This document shows, one piece after another, positions 13,279 to 25,368 of a DNA stretch of 64,000 nucleotides; position 1 is the stretch's first letter, and the number at the start of each line of letters is the position of its first letter. The position numbers and the translations under genes were made by a program. The notes below the pieces were generated by a model. It saw only the letters and a list, made by a program, of their open reading frames with translations. It made no database searches and was not told where the DNA came from. The stretch is from Macrolepiota albuminosa (lineage: Eukaryota > Basidiomycota > Agaricomycetes > Agaricales > Agaricaceae), in contig JAMWFC010000058.1 of assembly GCA_027475525.1 (NCBI GenBank), forward strand, positions 1,015,270 through 1,079,269, in the 5' to 3' direction.

Positions 13279-13624
13279 CCAACACCCTCAGTGGCCACTG
13301 CGGTTGTGGTGTATAATAGGCAAGGGATATCCGCGGGGCGTCAGTGCCGTACGTAATTAGTAGGATTCTTCGTTTTTGTACTATATTTGCTTAGATATTG
13401 CGAGACTTTCCTCTCAGATTGCTTTCGCACTGCATATATGCCTTATTTTGTAGGTGTTCACTCACCCATACCTTACTTTGATTCCTATCGTTCACTTACA
13501 TTTCTCTATCCTCTGGTTCCTTGGGTCCGGTTCGTATGTACTACTTCCGACACCTTATGTAGAAACTATATAAACTCTTTCGTTCATCCGTGGGACACTA
13601 AAATTCGGATCCGTGTGCAACCTT
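13279..13624. other. Convergent intergenic space
   Basis: 3' flanks of the MIT gene (+) and the hydroxylase gene (-) meet here. I see no gene in it. Confidence 0.5.
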
Positions 13625-14383
13625 TCAAACTGTCTTCTCTTTTGCTTCCCTTCCTCTGCTTGTCCCATGAATCCAGTCTAACAACCCGATAGTCCCGAAA
13701 TTCACCACGAATTTCTCATGATGTAAATCATGTCGTTGTGCTGACCTGGCGAAGAAATCATACCCAGAATGCACGGTCGTAGTCTCTACCAATTCCAATG
13801 CCAAAAATATCCAAAAGGTGACGATATGACTGTGCGTGAACATAAGCGGCAGTGAGATGGGCAAGATATTGGCAAATATGTGTTCAGTGACGCTCGCATA
13901 TTGAGCTGCAAGGGCGACTGGGGCAGTGAAGCGGTGGTGACGTTTGTGGATAAGGGGATAGAGTGTTGGGTGATGGAACACACGGTGCGTGTAATAAAAC
14001 ATTATTTCACGGAGGATGCAACCGACGGCGAGATCTCGGATGATCTCTGATGAACTGGGGAGGACGGTATCGAAACGGTGGGAAGGCGGTCTTCCTAGGA
14101 ATATCCCGAGTTTGAGCATCCCGACGTGCAGCAAAGTGGAGATCGACTGGTTCCGGATTACAATCAAGAAGCAGTCCCAGAGCTCTGAAGGCTTAGGCTG
14201 CTTTCCTTGATTCTGCAGCTTATGCCGAGCTGAGAATGCGGGGGATACGTATGGGAGAATAATATACACGGCAGAGATCCCCCAGAAGAAGATGAGCTGC
14301 ATTACGAGAGTGCCGTATAACTCGAGTGACATGGGTGAGTAATGGAGCAGAAGCTCTTCCCACTTGGAGGTTGGAAAGGACAT
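13625..14383 (-). CDS. Fatty acid hydroxylase / sterol desaturase superfamily protein
   Basis: Single-exon, 252-aa integral membrane di-iron enzyme. Histidine boxes are visible in order: HRVFHH (about residue 133), HKRHH (about 145) and HDLHHEKF (near residue 225), the HX2-3HH pattern of the ERG25/SUR2/FAXDC2 superfamily. Hydrophobic segments precede the first box (LVMQLIFFWGISAVYIILPYV) and lie between the second and third (ANILPISLPLMFTHSHIVTFWIFLALEL). The expected role is oxygen-dependent hydroxylation or desaturation of a lipid in the ER membrane. The substrate cannot be told from sequence. It is more like the FAXDC2-type branch than a canonical C-4 methyl sterol oxidase. Confidence 0.88.
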   Translation of the reverse strand: MSFPTSKWEELLLHYSPMSLELYGTLVMQLIFFWGISAVYIILPYVSPAFSARHKLQNQGKQPKPSELWDCFLIVIRNQSISTLLHVGMLKLGIFLGRPPSHRFDTVLPSSSEIIRDLAVGCILREIMFYYTHRVFHHPTLYPLIHKRHHRFTAPVALAAQYASVTEHIFANILPISLPLMFTHSHIVTFWIFLALELVETTTVHSGYDFFARSAQRHDLHHEKFVVNFGTIGLLDWIHGTSRGREAKEKTV

Positions 14384-15540
14384 GTTGGGATTGAGGACAA
14401 GCTCTGTTCACCCTTGACAGAGGAAGAGAATACATAGTCACTTGCACATGATAATGAGCTTGATCTCCATCATGGATTGTTGATGGCAACTGTTCTTGAC
14501 AGATGCGTCGGTAATATGATAGAAAGCCGGTCAATGCGCGCACGGTGATATCGCTTGTGGTGGGCATGGAAACGACAGTTCGGAGGAAATTAAGAAATCG
14601 ATCTGCAATGTGTGTGGTGTATGTAGAGAGCATCAAACAAAAGCGGTAAATTCATGAGCACAGTCGCGACGCAAGCAAAGGAGAGAGATGGTCACAAAAG
14701 CAGGAAGCTTTGTGCGTATATCAAGGACACATCACGTCACCGTCTCGGACCGAATGGTTCTTGTTACCTTTGTTGCAAGAACGATCGAAGGATAGAAGCG
14801 ACTTGATAGTTAGTAATTCGTGAACAGACCCACCAATACGCCTATACAATAGTCCGAAGTGCATACTGCTATCAAAGGCAATTCCAAATCGAAAGAGTAC
14901 ACGTGGAGGCGCAGTATGATGAAACCACAGTTTGTTTGAGCGTGTGTGTTTGAAGAAGGAAGCACGACGTGCTTTTCTGGACTAAGCGACATCTGCCGAT
15001 GATTCCAAGAAAGAAGTAGCGTTCAATTGCTTGAACAGGTTCTGAAAGGTGTCGTATGAATGAAGTAGCACGCAAGCTGTCGTATAGTTTGAGTATGAAA
15101 AGACTGGGATACATCTGGGTGGTGAGCGACGAGTGGGAAAGTGGAGATCTGCGCCACATACTTACGTACGAATAATGCGAGGGAAGTCTTCCTTGTGGCG
15201 GGCAAACTTCGTATGACGTTGACAGGTGATGCAAAATTCCTAAAGAGGAAGTATCCATGCCTATAATTTACGAAGTGCGTCATGAAAATGACGGACGTTT
15301 TTTTTTTAATCTAGACAGCAGAAATGGAAATGATTGCAAGGAAGGCTGTAAGTAGTGTGGTATGTAACTAGAAAGAGAAATATGATACAGATGATATTTG
15401 TTTATAGGAGGAGGCCGAGAACCAAGAAAATAGGTGTAATGTGCTAATGTACGGCCAGTGTCGACGGAATCAGCAGTGGGTACGACAGCAATAGACTAGT
15501 AGACCTAATGTAGTGAGGGAGCATAGCGTTCATCCTGACT
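14384..15540. other. Gene-free spacer upstream of hydroxylase gene
   Basis: About 1.15 kb with only short minus-strand open frames (for example 14220-14636 and 14872-15258). Their translations are Ser/His/Leu-rich, with no domain and no consistent splice signals. Part of it is probably the hydroxylase 5' region. Confidence 0.5.
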
Positions 15541-16294
15541 TTATACGTGTGAGATCATCTCTTTGGGAATCTGGGGCACCGGCGGGGGTGGAAAGGGGTG
15601 CTGGAAGTAGGTGAAGGACGAGGAAGAGGTCATGATCGCAGATGCGGAGGCACGACGTGAGGAACGGATGGACTTTGGCATAGTCGCTGGAAGTGGTTTC
15701 AGGGTCGGAATAGGAGGATGAGAAAAAAAAAGACATACAAAATGGAATAGTAGAGTCGTCGCGTCCGACAGAGATCCATTTATCCACAGTGCTCATGCGG
15801 TCAATGTCTGTGTCTCGGCGAAAGCTGGACGGGCGGGGAAGAGTTGCAGAGAGGGGTGCAGGGAGGATAATCTGAACTTGACTGGTTGGACCATGGGGGA
15901 GACCGCGGAGGTTTGGGCGACTGATGCGTCTTGACGTGTGGCCGACGGACGAGAGGGAGGCAGAGGAGATAGGCCGCGGAGGAGGAGCACGAAAGACGGA
16001 CGAAACGGGGGAGGGTGGGGGAAACGAGGAGTCCAATGACTGGAAGGAGTGGTTGGGGAAAGGAGGGATGTTTTCAGGAGAATCGGCAACGCCGCTGGGA
16101 GGACGGCTGTCGAGGGAATCGTATTTTAGGAGGCGGTGGTGGGCAAGGGGCTGGATGGGCGGAAGGGGGGCGGCGGGGCGGCGATTTGTGGCGCGGAGGA
16201 GGAGCTTGAGGGCGAGAAGGACGAGAAGGACGGCGGCGAGGACAGCACAGACGACCACGATGATTAGCGTTGTATGAGAGAGCGCGGCACCCAT
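15541..16294 (-). CDS. Small single-pass membrane protein, unknown
   Basis: Two exons, 16294-15739 and 15686-15541 on the minus strand, separated by a 52-nt intron (gtatgtc...tccag, plus-strand 15687-15738). Reading through the intron leaves an open but wrong frame, so simple ORF calling gives a false C-terminus. The N-terminus has a 20-odd residue hydrophobic helix (TTLIIVVVCAVLAAVLLVLL) followed by basic residues. A long Pro/Ser-rich soluble tail follows, ending PQIPKEMISHV. A type I/III single-pass topology with a cytosolic disordered tail is inferred. No known family is recognised. Confidence 0.75.
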
Positions 16295-16351
16295 GGTTGC
16301 AGGAGGCAGGCCAAGCAAACCACACGGCTCGGCTCGGACTTGCCTCCCGCC
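16295..16351. promoter_or_regulatory. 57-bp bidirectional promoter
   Basis: Start codons of the membrane-protein gene (-) and the PXA gene (+) are only 57 bp apart. Both transcripts must start in this space or inside each other's 5' regions. No TATA box is evident. Confidence 0.55.
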
Positions 16352-17896
16352 ATGTCGATCGCGTCGGCACGTCCGCGTCCGCTGGCGAACCGGCTCCTCT
16401 TCCCCGCGCTCGCCCACGATGAGCCACTGCCGCTGCTCGCTGCGTCGGTCGAGCTGTCGGCCGAGCTGTACGACGTGGCCGCCCTGATGTTGCGCGCGTA
16501 TGTTATGTCCTGGTGGTCCAAGCTCTCGCGCCACGACAAACAACTCCTCCCAGAGATCTCCCGCATCCTCGTCGCCGTCGTCCGCGCTCTCGACGCCCGT
16601 CTCAACGCCGTCCAGCTCGCTCCCCTCCTCCTCATCCACGTCCCCGCCATCCTCACCCAGCACTGCCGCGACTACCGCAATGCACGCCGCAAACTTCACA
16701 CCTCTTATGCCGCTGCCGCCTCTGCAACTCTCCCCCAGCTCTTCCACCAGCTCCAGCCCCACATGGCAGTCTCTCCAGACGGCCGTCTCGACACCGAGTA
16801 CTTTCGTCATCTCGTCGACCACATCCTCCGTGTCTGTCTCCCGCCCGAAGACTACCAGCCCGACGCAGAGCGTTTCCTCGTCCGTGAGATCATCGTCAAG
16901 GTTCTCCTCGACGACCTTATTCCCAAGATATCCCAGCCTTGGTTTCTGCAGAGGTCCATACTTGATCTCCTTCAGCTCCATACGCAGGCAAGTCTTACCA
17001 TCCTTTCTCCCATTCCTCTGCTCAGCTCTCTCCAGCCTCCGGAACAACACCATTCTCCATCGCCCCCTCCAACGGGCTTCTTTTCATTCCATACCATCAT
17101 CGTCCTCGTCCTCTCGGCTATCCAAGCAATATCGGGTGCATGTCTCACTCTCATCCATACCTACAAAAACACCCTCATCACCATCAAGCGGGTCAACAAG
17201 CGGAACCCATCACCGCTTTCCAACTCTCAAAACTACGCTGATCCGCTGCTGACATTGTTTTCTGAGATATTTACCCTCCAAGACCGCATAGCCTCCACAA
17301 CCCTTCTCACCATCGCTTCTGTGATCACCAACTTTTCGTCCTCATTTCTCGACCGGTTTGCTTTGTTTCTTTTCCTATTCACAATGTCCTTACTATCATT
17401 CAACAGCCTACTTCCCCACCTCCTTGAGGCTCAGCTTTCCCCCGCCTTTATTCTCTCAATCACGAGGACAGCAAAGCGCACTCTCTTCCCTAACGGCTAC
17501 CCTGCACCTCCTCCCATTGAGCCCACACTAGAAGAACAGGCCGAATTCCGCGCACGTCTTGTCGGTTGGCGACCTCGTGGTGCCCTAGGTGTGTTACGGC
17601 TACCTTGCTCTCAAATCCATCGCTGACGGCGTGGCGTAGCAACACGTCTCCTTCCCCTCCTTCTCGGTCCAGATCCGTCAAGCACACTCGAGGCAGCGCT
17701 TGATCCACTAAGTAGTACTCCGTGCAACGTACATCTTTTGCTGTTCCTCCTCGATCTCTTCATCTTGGAGCTTTTCCCAGAGCTCGCGTTGTCTGTGAAC
17801 GGTGAAGGTGGTACGATAGGACATGGTGATTATGGTAACGGGACATCGGTGGGAAAAGAAGGCGATAGTGTGAGTGGAAGTGAGTTTGAATGTTGA
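16352..17896 (+). CDS. PXA-domain protein (sorting-nexin-associated domain)
   Basis: Two exons, 16352-17588 and 17640-17896. The N-terminal 230 residues match the PXA domain pattern: helical, with ELYDVAALMLRAYVMSWWSKL, then DTEYFRHLVDHILRVCLPPEDY and FLVREIIVKVLLDDLIPKI. A hydrophobic stretch (HTIIVLVLSAIQAISGACLTL) lies in the middle. Exon 2 supplies the closing conserved block CNVHLLLFLLDLFILELFPEL and an acidic/Gly-rich tail ending at a TGA. PXA domains occur in fungal sorting nexins (Mdm1, SNX13/14/25-like), but I see no PX, RGS or nexin-C domain here. It is therefore a stand-alone PXA protein, likely on an internal membrane. A membrane-contact or trafficking role is inferred only from the family. 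Confidence 0.85.
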
Positions 17897-18249
17897 TAGA
17901 ATACATACCTTTACGACATTGATAATGAGTTTACGGGCCTTGTTACGACCATGTAAAAGTGGATATAGATTTAGGAGAAGCATCCGTTGAATAAGTAACT
18001 GTACAAGAACCTAATAAAGTACACATAGTTGACAAAAGGTATCCTAAACTGACCCCAAACGTAATCTATATACAGGTGAAAGTATGTTTACATTATTCTA
18101 CACAATGGCAAGGACACGAGACGGTAAAGGACGCGAGCAAGTCGCAGGATAGTGTGGTTGAATTCCAGGCTGAAGTATACCTAGTAAAAGTCCAAAATGT
18201 CGACTTGTAGTCAAGCTGTCAGAGTCATTTCACATCTCAAGAATCAGAA

Positions 18250-18975
18250 TCACGCCTGGGCTACTCGCATTGCAGCGCCTAGTCCAGCGCGAACAACTTT
18301 TATAATCTCTGGCTACGGAGAAAGATCGATTGTCAGGACCAGATGCCAGGTCGAAAGAGAGCGCCATACGAGGAGAAAAAGCCGGTTGACGAGGCGACGG
18401 CGGCGCTCTTCAGGATCCTCCTGGTCGACACCTTCGAGCGCAGGTGGTTCGACGACGGGTGGTGGCGCCTGCGTCATGTCAACAGCAATCTGAGCATTTG
18501 TGATAAAATACGCACAGCCGTCGGGTTGTCCGTCGACGCTTGAGCAGGTGGAGGGAGGGGCGCGGCAGTGGGACTCTCAACAACGACGGGCGGTGTCTAG
18601 TAGGATCAATCAAGTCAGACAAGCCGCAGAAAAGGTGCAGAGCAGACATACGACCGCCCGACGACTCGCAGATGCTTGGAGAGATCTGTAAAATTCCTCG
18701 AATGATTTTTCCTGACATGGGTGTCATCGTGAGAGGACGTGAAAAAGGTAGGACAAAAGAAGACGCACCTGGTGAGGAATGTAGCCACGATGTACGGGGA
18801 GGATGCGCATATAAGGGTGGAAACGTTGTCCGGTGCGAGACTGATATGGCGGGAGGCAAGATGAGTCGACCCAGTAATCTGCTGCAGTGGCGGTCTCATA
18901 TAGCGGAAGGACGAAGGCGCTACTGGGACCAGGATATGGAGGCGGCGCCTCAGACGAGGTGTAGGGCGTCATCAT
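18250..18975 (-). CDS. Small five-exon protein, unknown
   Basis: Five exons on the minus strand: 18975-18769, 18711-18652, 18596-18516, 18468-18370 and 18312-18250. All have GT-AG introns, all are exact multiples of three in length, and all join in phase to give 169 aa. The product starts MMTPYTSSEAPPPYPGP. It has a Tyr/Pro-rich first third (LPPYQSRTGQRFHPYMR), a short helical part EKSFEEFYRSLQASASRR, a Pro/Ala-rich linker, an acidic-basic stretch EDPEERRRRLVNRLF, and a helical tail PEIIKVVRAGLGAAMRVAQA. None of the exons is long enough to stand out alone. The evidence is the in-phase chain of five. No family is recognised. Confidence 0.7.
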
Positions 18976-21422
18976 ATGTTGGAAGAGAGGCAGGTGGTAA
19001 GAAGGAAAAATGTTGCGAGGCCTATTTATCGAGCTTTTTTTTTCTTCTTCAACATTCCCGTGCTTCTTGAAAAAAAGGGTTCCTGACTCATTCCAGACGT
19101 CAACCCCCGTTTTTCAAATCAACCCGCCTATCTCTCGCCGAAAAAAAACCTTGTCAGCGGGCACTTGCAAAGGTTCTAGCGCCACTCCGCACAATATTCT
19201 TCACTACCGTATATTTTGGGGAAGGTAACCGCTTCAAAGGAAAAAATTGCTTCCGCCAGGTTGGTATATGAGAACATACGATCGTATGAGTTCGCGATCT
19301 CAAGCGGAAGCAAATATTAAAGGATATGTTTGATTCGATTCTCTCGTTATCGACCCCAGTAGTTCTATCCATCTTGAAAGGCAGGGGTAAATATATTTGA
19401 GCTTTAATGGCAGCGGAATATCAACTGGCAACAATACGGCACCATTTCCCAGGCTCGGCGTGTTCTTCTTGCTTTCACAACAACTCCCCTAAAAAGTACC
19501 CGAATGGCACTGCTGACGCCCCGCAATTCATCTGTTGTTCCGTATACGTAATAAGGTGGGTGACTGAAACCTGGGGCTGGAATCTGCGGAGCCGTTGGAA
19601 TCGAGGAATCGATACGTGTGTCCTTGCTGGCTATCGGTCGTTTCTAAAGAAGACTTGGACTCCATTGAGCTGTGAGCCCGTAGAAAGGAGCACTCTGGAA
19701 TAGTCTTTGCATACACGGGACCCGCGCTTTGATGATTTGCTGCGGTTGATGATTTGAACCTTTGCTATAAAAAATCCTCCGAATCTGTGTTTTCGCCTTG
19801 CTGTACTTTGGACTTGGCAGAATTACTGATAGCAACGACACGGGTAAAGACAGCTGAATCCTCGGGCATGAAGTGTCGTTGGTCGCGAGTACAACTGCTA
19901 GTGACTTGAGTCCTCTTGACGATTCGAATGACTCGCTTGGATGCTCTTTTTCCTTCGTGCACGTGAGACACATCTCAAATCTCGATTCACACCACACGCT
20001 TCCTATTGCATTGTTCCCTTGACCTAGTCTTTTCCGGGTCCTTCGATGCCTCACATTTCGTCAGCGCAGCAAGGCGCAGCACAAGGCGTATCAATATCAC
20101 GTGATGTTCGCATCCGATCGCCAAAAGGTGAGTCACCGTAATTTTTCATCTTGTTCTAACCACCAATGATCAAGGCTTCAATCCATGGCATCTGTACAAT
20201 AGCGTCAACATAGAAAGATCATAAATCAACAAAAATGGCTCAACACCTCAAAAAACGTTCAGTCTTTGATTAGCAGCACTCGAGCGCCCAAGTATATGTT
20301 CAAGAAGAAGACTTCAACATGACACAGCACAATGAATGTCTGAAAACCTTCCGAGATCCATGTTAGAAGGTCATTGTCCAAGACAAGCTTGCGATGTGAG
20401 CGCGCCAGTCTGTTTCTCTGGGCGCCACACCTCTCGTTTCCTGCCCGAGTGGGTTTCCTGGAGATTAAGCAAACGACATTTAAGCTTTGCATGTCTCTTC
20501 TTTATTAAAAAGGCCTTGTCGCACCAAGTCTATCTTCAAATTTCCCCCGCTTAGTAAAAGGGGGGAGCGCCACAAGCGAGAAGCCTAGTTTCAAGATGTT
20601 CCGGATGTTCCAGAGTCTTCAGTTTCATTTGAGCTGTCGCTAGTAATGTTGTCGCCTCGCGCCAGCATGGATAATCGCAAAAATAGACATTCCAATCCCC
20701 CTCCAACTCAGACGTTTGAACTCTGGCGTTGCGTTTGTACAAATTAAAGCCCCTAAACGCTGTCGTCCCGCAATAAACATGAGGAATTTGGTGCGTCGAT
20801 CCTCCTATATAACTCGTCAGCTCAATCAAACCGCCTTTTAAACGTCCATTTTTGTATACCTCTAAAATTCACTCGTAAACACGCCAGTCCATAGATATGC
20901 ATTGAGCCGGCCTCGAATCTGGTGCGTGGTTTCATGCTTTCTTCAATGCTCGTTCCCCCCCGTCTCCCGCCCCTAACATCTCCATTGTTTCACCATAGCT
21001 ACAGATGACAAGGCGCATTGTTCAGGTCAAGTAGGATTTTCCCAATTGTTAATTCCCGGTATCAATGTCGACGCCAGAACGCTCCGATTCCGCTGACTAT
21101 TCCATGTTTTCTCAAGGCGCCTCGTGCGAGGAGTACCAGGACAGTGTGTGGATGTCGGATAAGTCCTTCATGTTGCAGCGAAGTCCTCTTGTGTCGGGGC
21201 ATTTCTGTGTGGAGTGGTAAAGATGAGCAAGTATAGATTTTTCTGGGAAGATGTTCATTGTGATGTGTATAGCACGGAGCTGACCAATTTGGGGGCAAGA
21301 GTGAACAAATCGAAAAAGAGTGGGAATTTGGTCACGGCAATGGCAAACGGCCACAGCTCCGATTTCTCGAACAAGCTCCGAAACATAGGTTTCCTCTAAT
21401 GAGTGGAATTTGAATCAGTTGC

Positions 21423-21664
21423 ATGTGCTTCTACAGTCTCGTTTACCTGTAAGTACAGGAAAGCCAAAGGCTCGATTTAGGCCCAGTCACCCTTTAATCC
21501 AGCCCCCCGATTCAAGCTTTCAATATTTACTCTGTATAAGTCAATGTGCTTCTACAGTCTCGTTTACCTATAAGTACAGGAAAGCCAAAGGCTCGATTTA
21601 CGCCCGGTCACCCTTCAATCCAGCCCCCCGATTCAAGCTTTCAATATTTACTCTGTAAAAGTCA
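21423..21664. repeat. Diverged tandem duplication, period 121 bp
   Basis: Copies 21423-21543 and 21544-21664 match except for about five scattered substitutions (tgtaagt versus tataagt, gtataagt versus gtaaaagt). The divergence shows it is a genuine older duplication, unlike the perfect 77-bp pairs. Confidence 0.85.
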
Positions 21665-21700
21665 AGGAAAGTGTTCGAGAATAATTATATCCCAGCTCAG

Positions 21701-21854
21701 ACTGGAATCGATTTTCCCGCCTCAGTGGCCTGTGCATTGCGATGCTGCCTCGAGAGGGTCATGAAAACGCGCAATGGACTGGAATCGATTTTCCCGCCTC
21801 AGTGGCCTGTGCATTGCGATGCTGCCTCGAGAGGGTCATGAAAACGCGCAATGA
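21701..21854. repeat. Perfect 77-bp tandem duplication
   Basis: Segment beginning actggaatcgattttc is repeated exactly at 21778. Non-coding. Likely assembly artefact. Confidence 0.9.
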
Positions 21855-23573
21855 TTCAAAAGAGAAGTGCTTGAGAATTACTCCGCCACACCCTAACCCA
21901 ATTTTTCAAAGCGACTAGGCTCATTCACCAAGTCTAACAACGATCCTGTTAACGATTCTGCTCAGCTAACTGTAACATGACGAAGAAAGAAAAAAATGGT
22001 GACTGATTAATGCTGGAACGAGAGCGGAGGCTGAAGAATTCTGCAAGCAGTAAGAAACTTTCGGGCCCGACAAAAGGCGGTACAAAAGTATTTCTGATCT
22101 CTTCTCATAATTTGAGACCGGCTCACTGGTCCAATATATAGGTGATGTCAGTGGTGTTGCCAAGCCTCACTGAGTCAAGAGGTTCCTTGACTTGTCATTT
22201 GTCAGTTCACTGCACTGACTGCCAGGTTTTTTTCGTCAAAGATTCACGCCAAAGTCAACCACAAATGTTTCGGACACCTGTTCGAAGGATTTCTGGGCTG
22301 CCAACCACTGGACGTTGAATCTTGCGTTCAGGTTCCTATCAATTACAAACAGGCCCAGCACTCCTCTGAAGCCACACAAATCATCCAAAAAGATCGCGTT
22401 GGTATTCGCCACGGAGAGGCTGTTTTCTCACAAGTCTATTAGAGTTCACGATTTCGCTCCATTCCATGTATGCCTTGAGCTAGAGCTATCAGCTGCCGGC
22501 GAAGTTCATGTCCCCCTCTCTCCATCTCTTGTTCTTTCTATTTTTAAGCTCTTCTTGAAACCCAATGTATGATTTATAGCTACATACAAGGGTGGACTGA
22601 ATTTCTTAGTCTTGAATCTTCTCCATAAGGATAGCTGTAAACTCACTTAAAATTCATCTTGATCAATGTCAAATGAATTATCGTGAGAAGTTTTCTTTGA
22701 CGTCGAGTGGAGAAAAGGGTCATTCTTGATGGTCTCGTTGTGAACATACTCAAGTGATCCATCCTATCCAGTATTTGGATGTGAAGATGGTCAAGAATAG
22801 TGACTTGTTTTATCATGCACCAATGCTTGTGCTTATCCACGACAAACGGAATCAATGGCGCCACACATAAGCTTCGTGAAGAAATTGCCTTTCACACTAA
22901 CAAGCCCCTCTGCCTGTACTGGTGGACTAACAATAATATGCACGACGGACTACAGTAATTTCAGCAGCATTACTTGACATCGACCTTGTAATCACCTGTA
23001 AAATGCGGTAAAATCGGTAGATCAGTGCAAATAATCATTTGAGACATGTATTTGAAATTGTGGGGGTCTCGTGTTTGGTCGCCAACTTGCCACATCCTCG
23101 CAAACTCTGCCATTAGTTTCCAACGACAATCAGCTCCCTCAGGCTGCTCAATATTCACCTGCCTTAAACAAGAATGACGATGACGACCATGTCGCAGAAT
23201 AGGACACTGCAGGAAAAAATTGTTGTCTTGACACTTGTCAAACTTTTTCTCAAGTGCATTATTAGGTTGCAAGTCCATGCATCGCCGATTCACCGGATGA
23301 CGGGAGGCGTTGGAGAAGGATGGTTTGTAGTTTTGATTTCCTAGGTAGTTGCCAGTGCCGTGAGTACATGTTCTTTAGTCATGAATGAGCTGACTTCGAC
23401 TTATACAGATGGATTGGGATTGTCCTCTGGAAGCGCATATCCTTGATCGCAAGGAACATCGAAATTCTCAGTCCTATCAGTCAACACCTCAATTCGCTGC
23501 AGAACTCACCAAAGAGACTTGGGTGAAGCCACCCGATCACAGCACAGATTTAGGTCTACTAATTCCAGACCTT

Positions 23574-23727
23574 CGACATCATTTGCTGGGGTGTGAGCAG
23601 AATCTGTTACAATTGAAACATCCCCAAGCATGGAACTATAAGAAGATCATCGACATCATTTGCTGGGGTGTGAGCAGAATCTGTTACAATTGAAACATCC
23701 CCAAGCATGGAACTATAAGAAGATCAC
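23574..23727. repeat. Perfect 77-bp tandem duplication
   Basis: Segment beginning cgacatcatttgctgg is repeated exactly at 23651. Likely assembly artefact. Confidence 0.9.
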
Positions 23728-25368
23728 ACTCTGCTAGATTGTAGTCACATGGGCACCAGGCGGTCGAGGCACAAGTGTCCAAAAGGGATGCGGCAGGAGT
23801 GAGTTCACTTTTGCCTACGTTCATGTTCAGGGAGCTGATTGGAAGCCATTAATTTCATGCTTTTCTCGTTTTCTTCGGGCAGTTGACTTTGGACTTGTTA
23901 ACTTGCAAACATGCTGGCTATCTGGCAGCGAGGATGGTGTCGTGTGATTTGGTGCAAAATTTGAGGTAGTTCACAATTTCTGTCATCTCGTAGTACTAAC
24001 CTGCGTTATATCACAGGTGGCATAGTTATATAGACTGTTTTCGTTGGATCAGAATGAAAGCAAAGGAGAAGTGAGTCACTCAACATAATATCGGCCCCGT
24101 GCATGTGAACCTGGCGACAAAAAGAAAGAGATGCTGTTAGCGGGAAGAATGGGAGTCAGAGTGGACAGGCCAGAATACATCAATGAACGAGATGAGGATA
24201 TTTTTGTAGGAGACGGTCTCAAGGCCACTGGACAAGGAACATGTAGAAGATGCAGGTGAGTTGGGACAACATGTTGTGGTGCTGTACCCGAGATGACCTT
24301 CTCCTTCAGAAAAAGTACGGTTTGAAAACCAACATGCACGATATGGCGCACAGAGCTATCCTGGTCAGGTTGATCATGAGAGACTGTGGTTTATCATGCA
24401 TATCACTTGGTTTTCTATTGCACCGCGCCTTGAAGGTTTGCTCCTTCCTTCCAATGAGCTGGAGTTACGGGAATGAAGGAAGCTGACTAGATGTACTTTA
24501 TAGTTTTCCTTGACTTGAGAAGCACTCGCCTAATGTATCCCTAGATAAGAACCGTTCAAAAATCCTGTTTGCCGTCCAGTTTCGACGGAGTTAGAAAATG
24601 TTGCTTCGATATGAGGAGAAACGTACCTTCGTGAGCTGGGATTGCGGCTTGTCGGGCCACTTATCGCAGGCGAAGTGTAGGACTACCTAAACATATAGCA
24701 TCCTGGAAATTGTGACAGTTTTCATCACTTCTGTACTCTTTTCAGGCTAATCAAGCTTCAATAGACTTGCCACTTTCAAGGATCAGGAGACTGAGGAAAG
24801 ATTTGCTTCTGCATCAAATGTTCGCACCTGAGCTACAATATCAATCGAGCCTACGGAGGCAAAATTGGTTGATCACCGCAATATGGGTCTTTCCTCTCTG
24901 CACTTGCAGAGTCAATGGAAGCGCGACAGCCCTGCGTGTGGAAGTTCTGTGCGCTCTATGCATCAAATTCATCTGAAACGGTGTTTGCATATATTGGCGG
25001 GGTCACGATGTAACTGATCTTACAGAGAACGTGCGGTGACCTTTAAGGAACTTAAAAGCTGGAGTGCTGAAGCTTGAAGAGTGAATTTCCAAGCCTTCCT
25101 TTTCATTCTTCAGACCATCCGCAGGAAGCTCATCCCCTACATCTCAATACGCACGCATAGATCCTCTCAGCAACTCCTATTCCCGAAAAACTCAGTTTCT
25201 GCCTTCTCTCAAATATCCTTATCAAAATTACAAATGTCAACTACAAATGGCCCAGTTGAGGGGAGTAGACTTCCGATATATCGATGCCGAGTTGACTCGC
25301 AATCACATCTCTCTATGGATGCTGTCAATGAGGCATGACCACTTATCTCCTGGTATTCTTTTTCGCGA

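Larger units (their letters stand above)
18976..25368. other. Gene-poor, repeat-bearing stretch
   Basis: About 6.4 kb without a confident gene. It holds one diverged tandem duplication (21423-21664) and two perfect 77-bp duplications (21701, 23574). Weak candidates are a 51-codon frame from 21066 (starts MSTPERSDSADYSMF) running into stops before 21234, a 92-codon minus frame at 20551-20829, and a 107-codon minus frame at 22970-23293. None carries a recognisable domain or clear splice sites. No transposase or reverse transcriptase motif is visible. Confidence 0.55.

Noticed and set aside
17708..17983. Minus-strand 91-codon frame opposite the PXA gene end
   Set aside because: It is antisense to the conserved closing block of the PXA protein (CNVHLLLFLLDLF). 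The plus-strand reading is far better supported.
21066..21399. Possible small gene starting MSTPERSDSADYSMF and continuing YRFFWEDVHCDVYSTEL
   Set aside because: The two coding-like segments are in different frames and separated by only about 15 bases with stops, too short for an intron. It might be a frameshifted remnant but cannot be supported.
22970..23293. Minus-strand 107-codon frame with Cys/His-rich segment QCPILRHGRHRHSC
   Set aside because: There is no ordered zinc-ligand pattern, no domain, and no flanking exons, and it lies in a gene-poor region.
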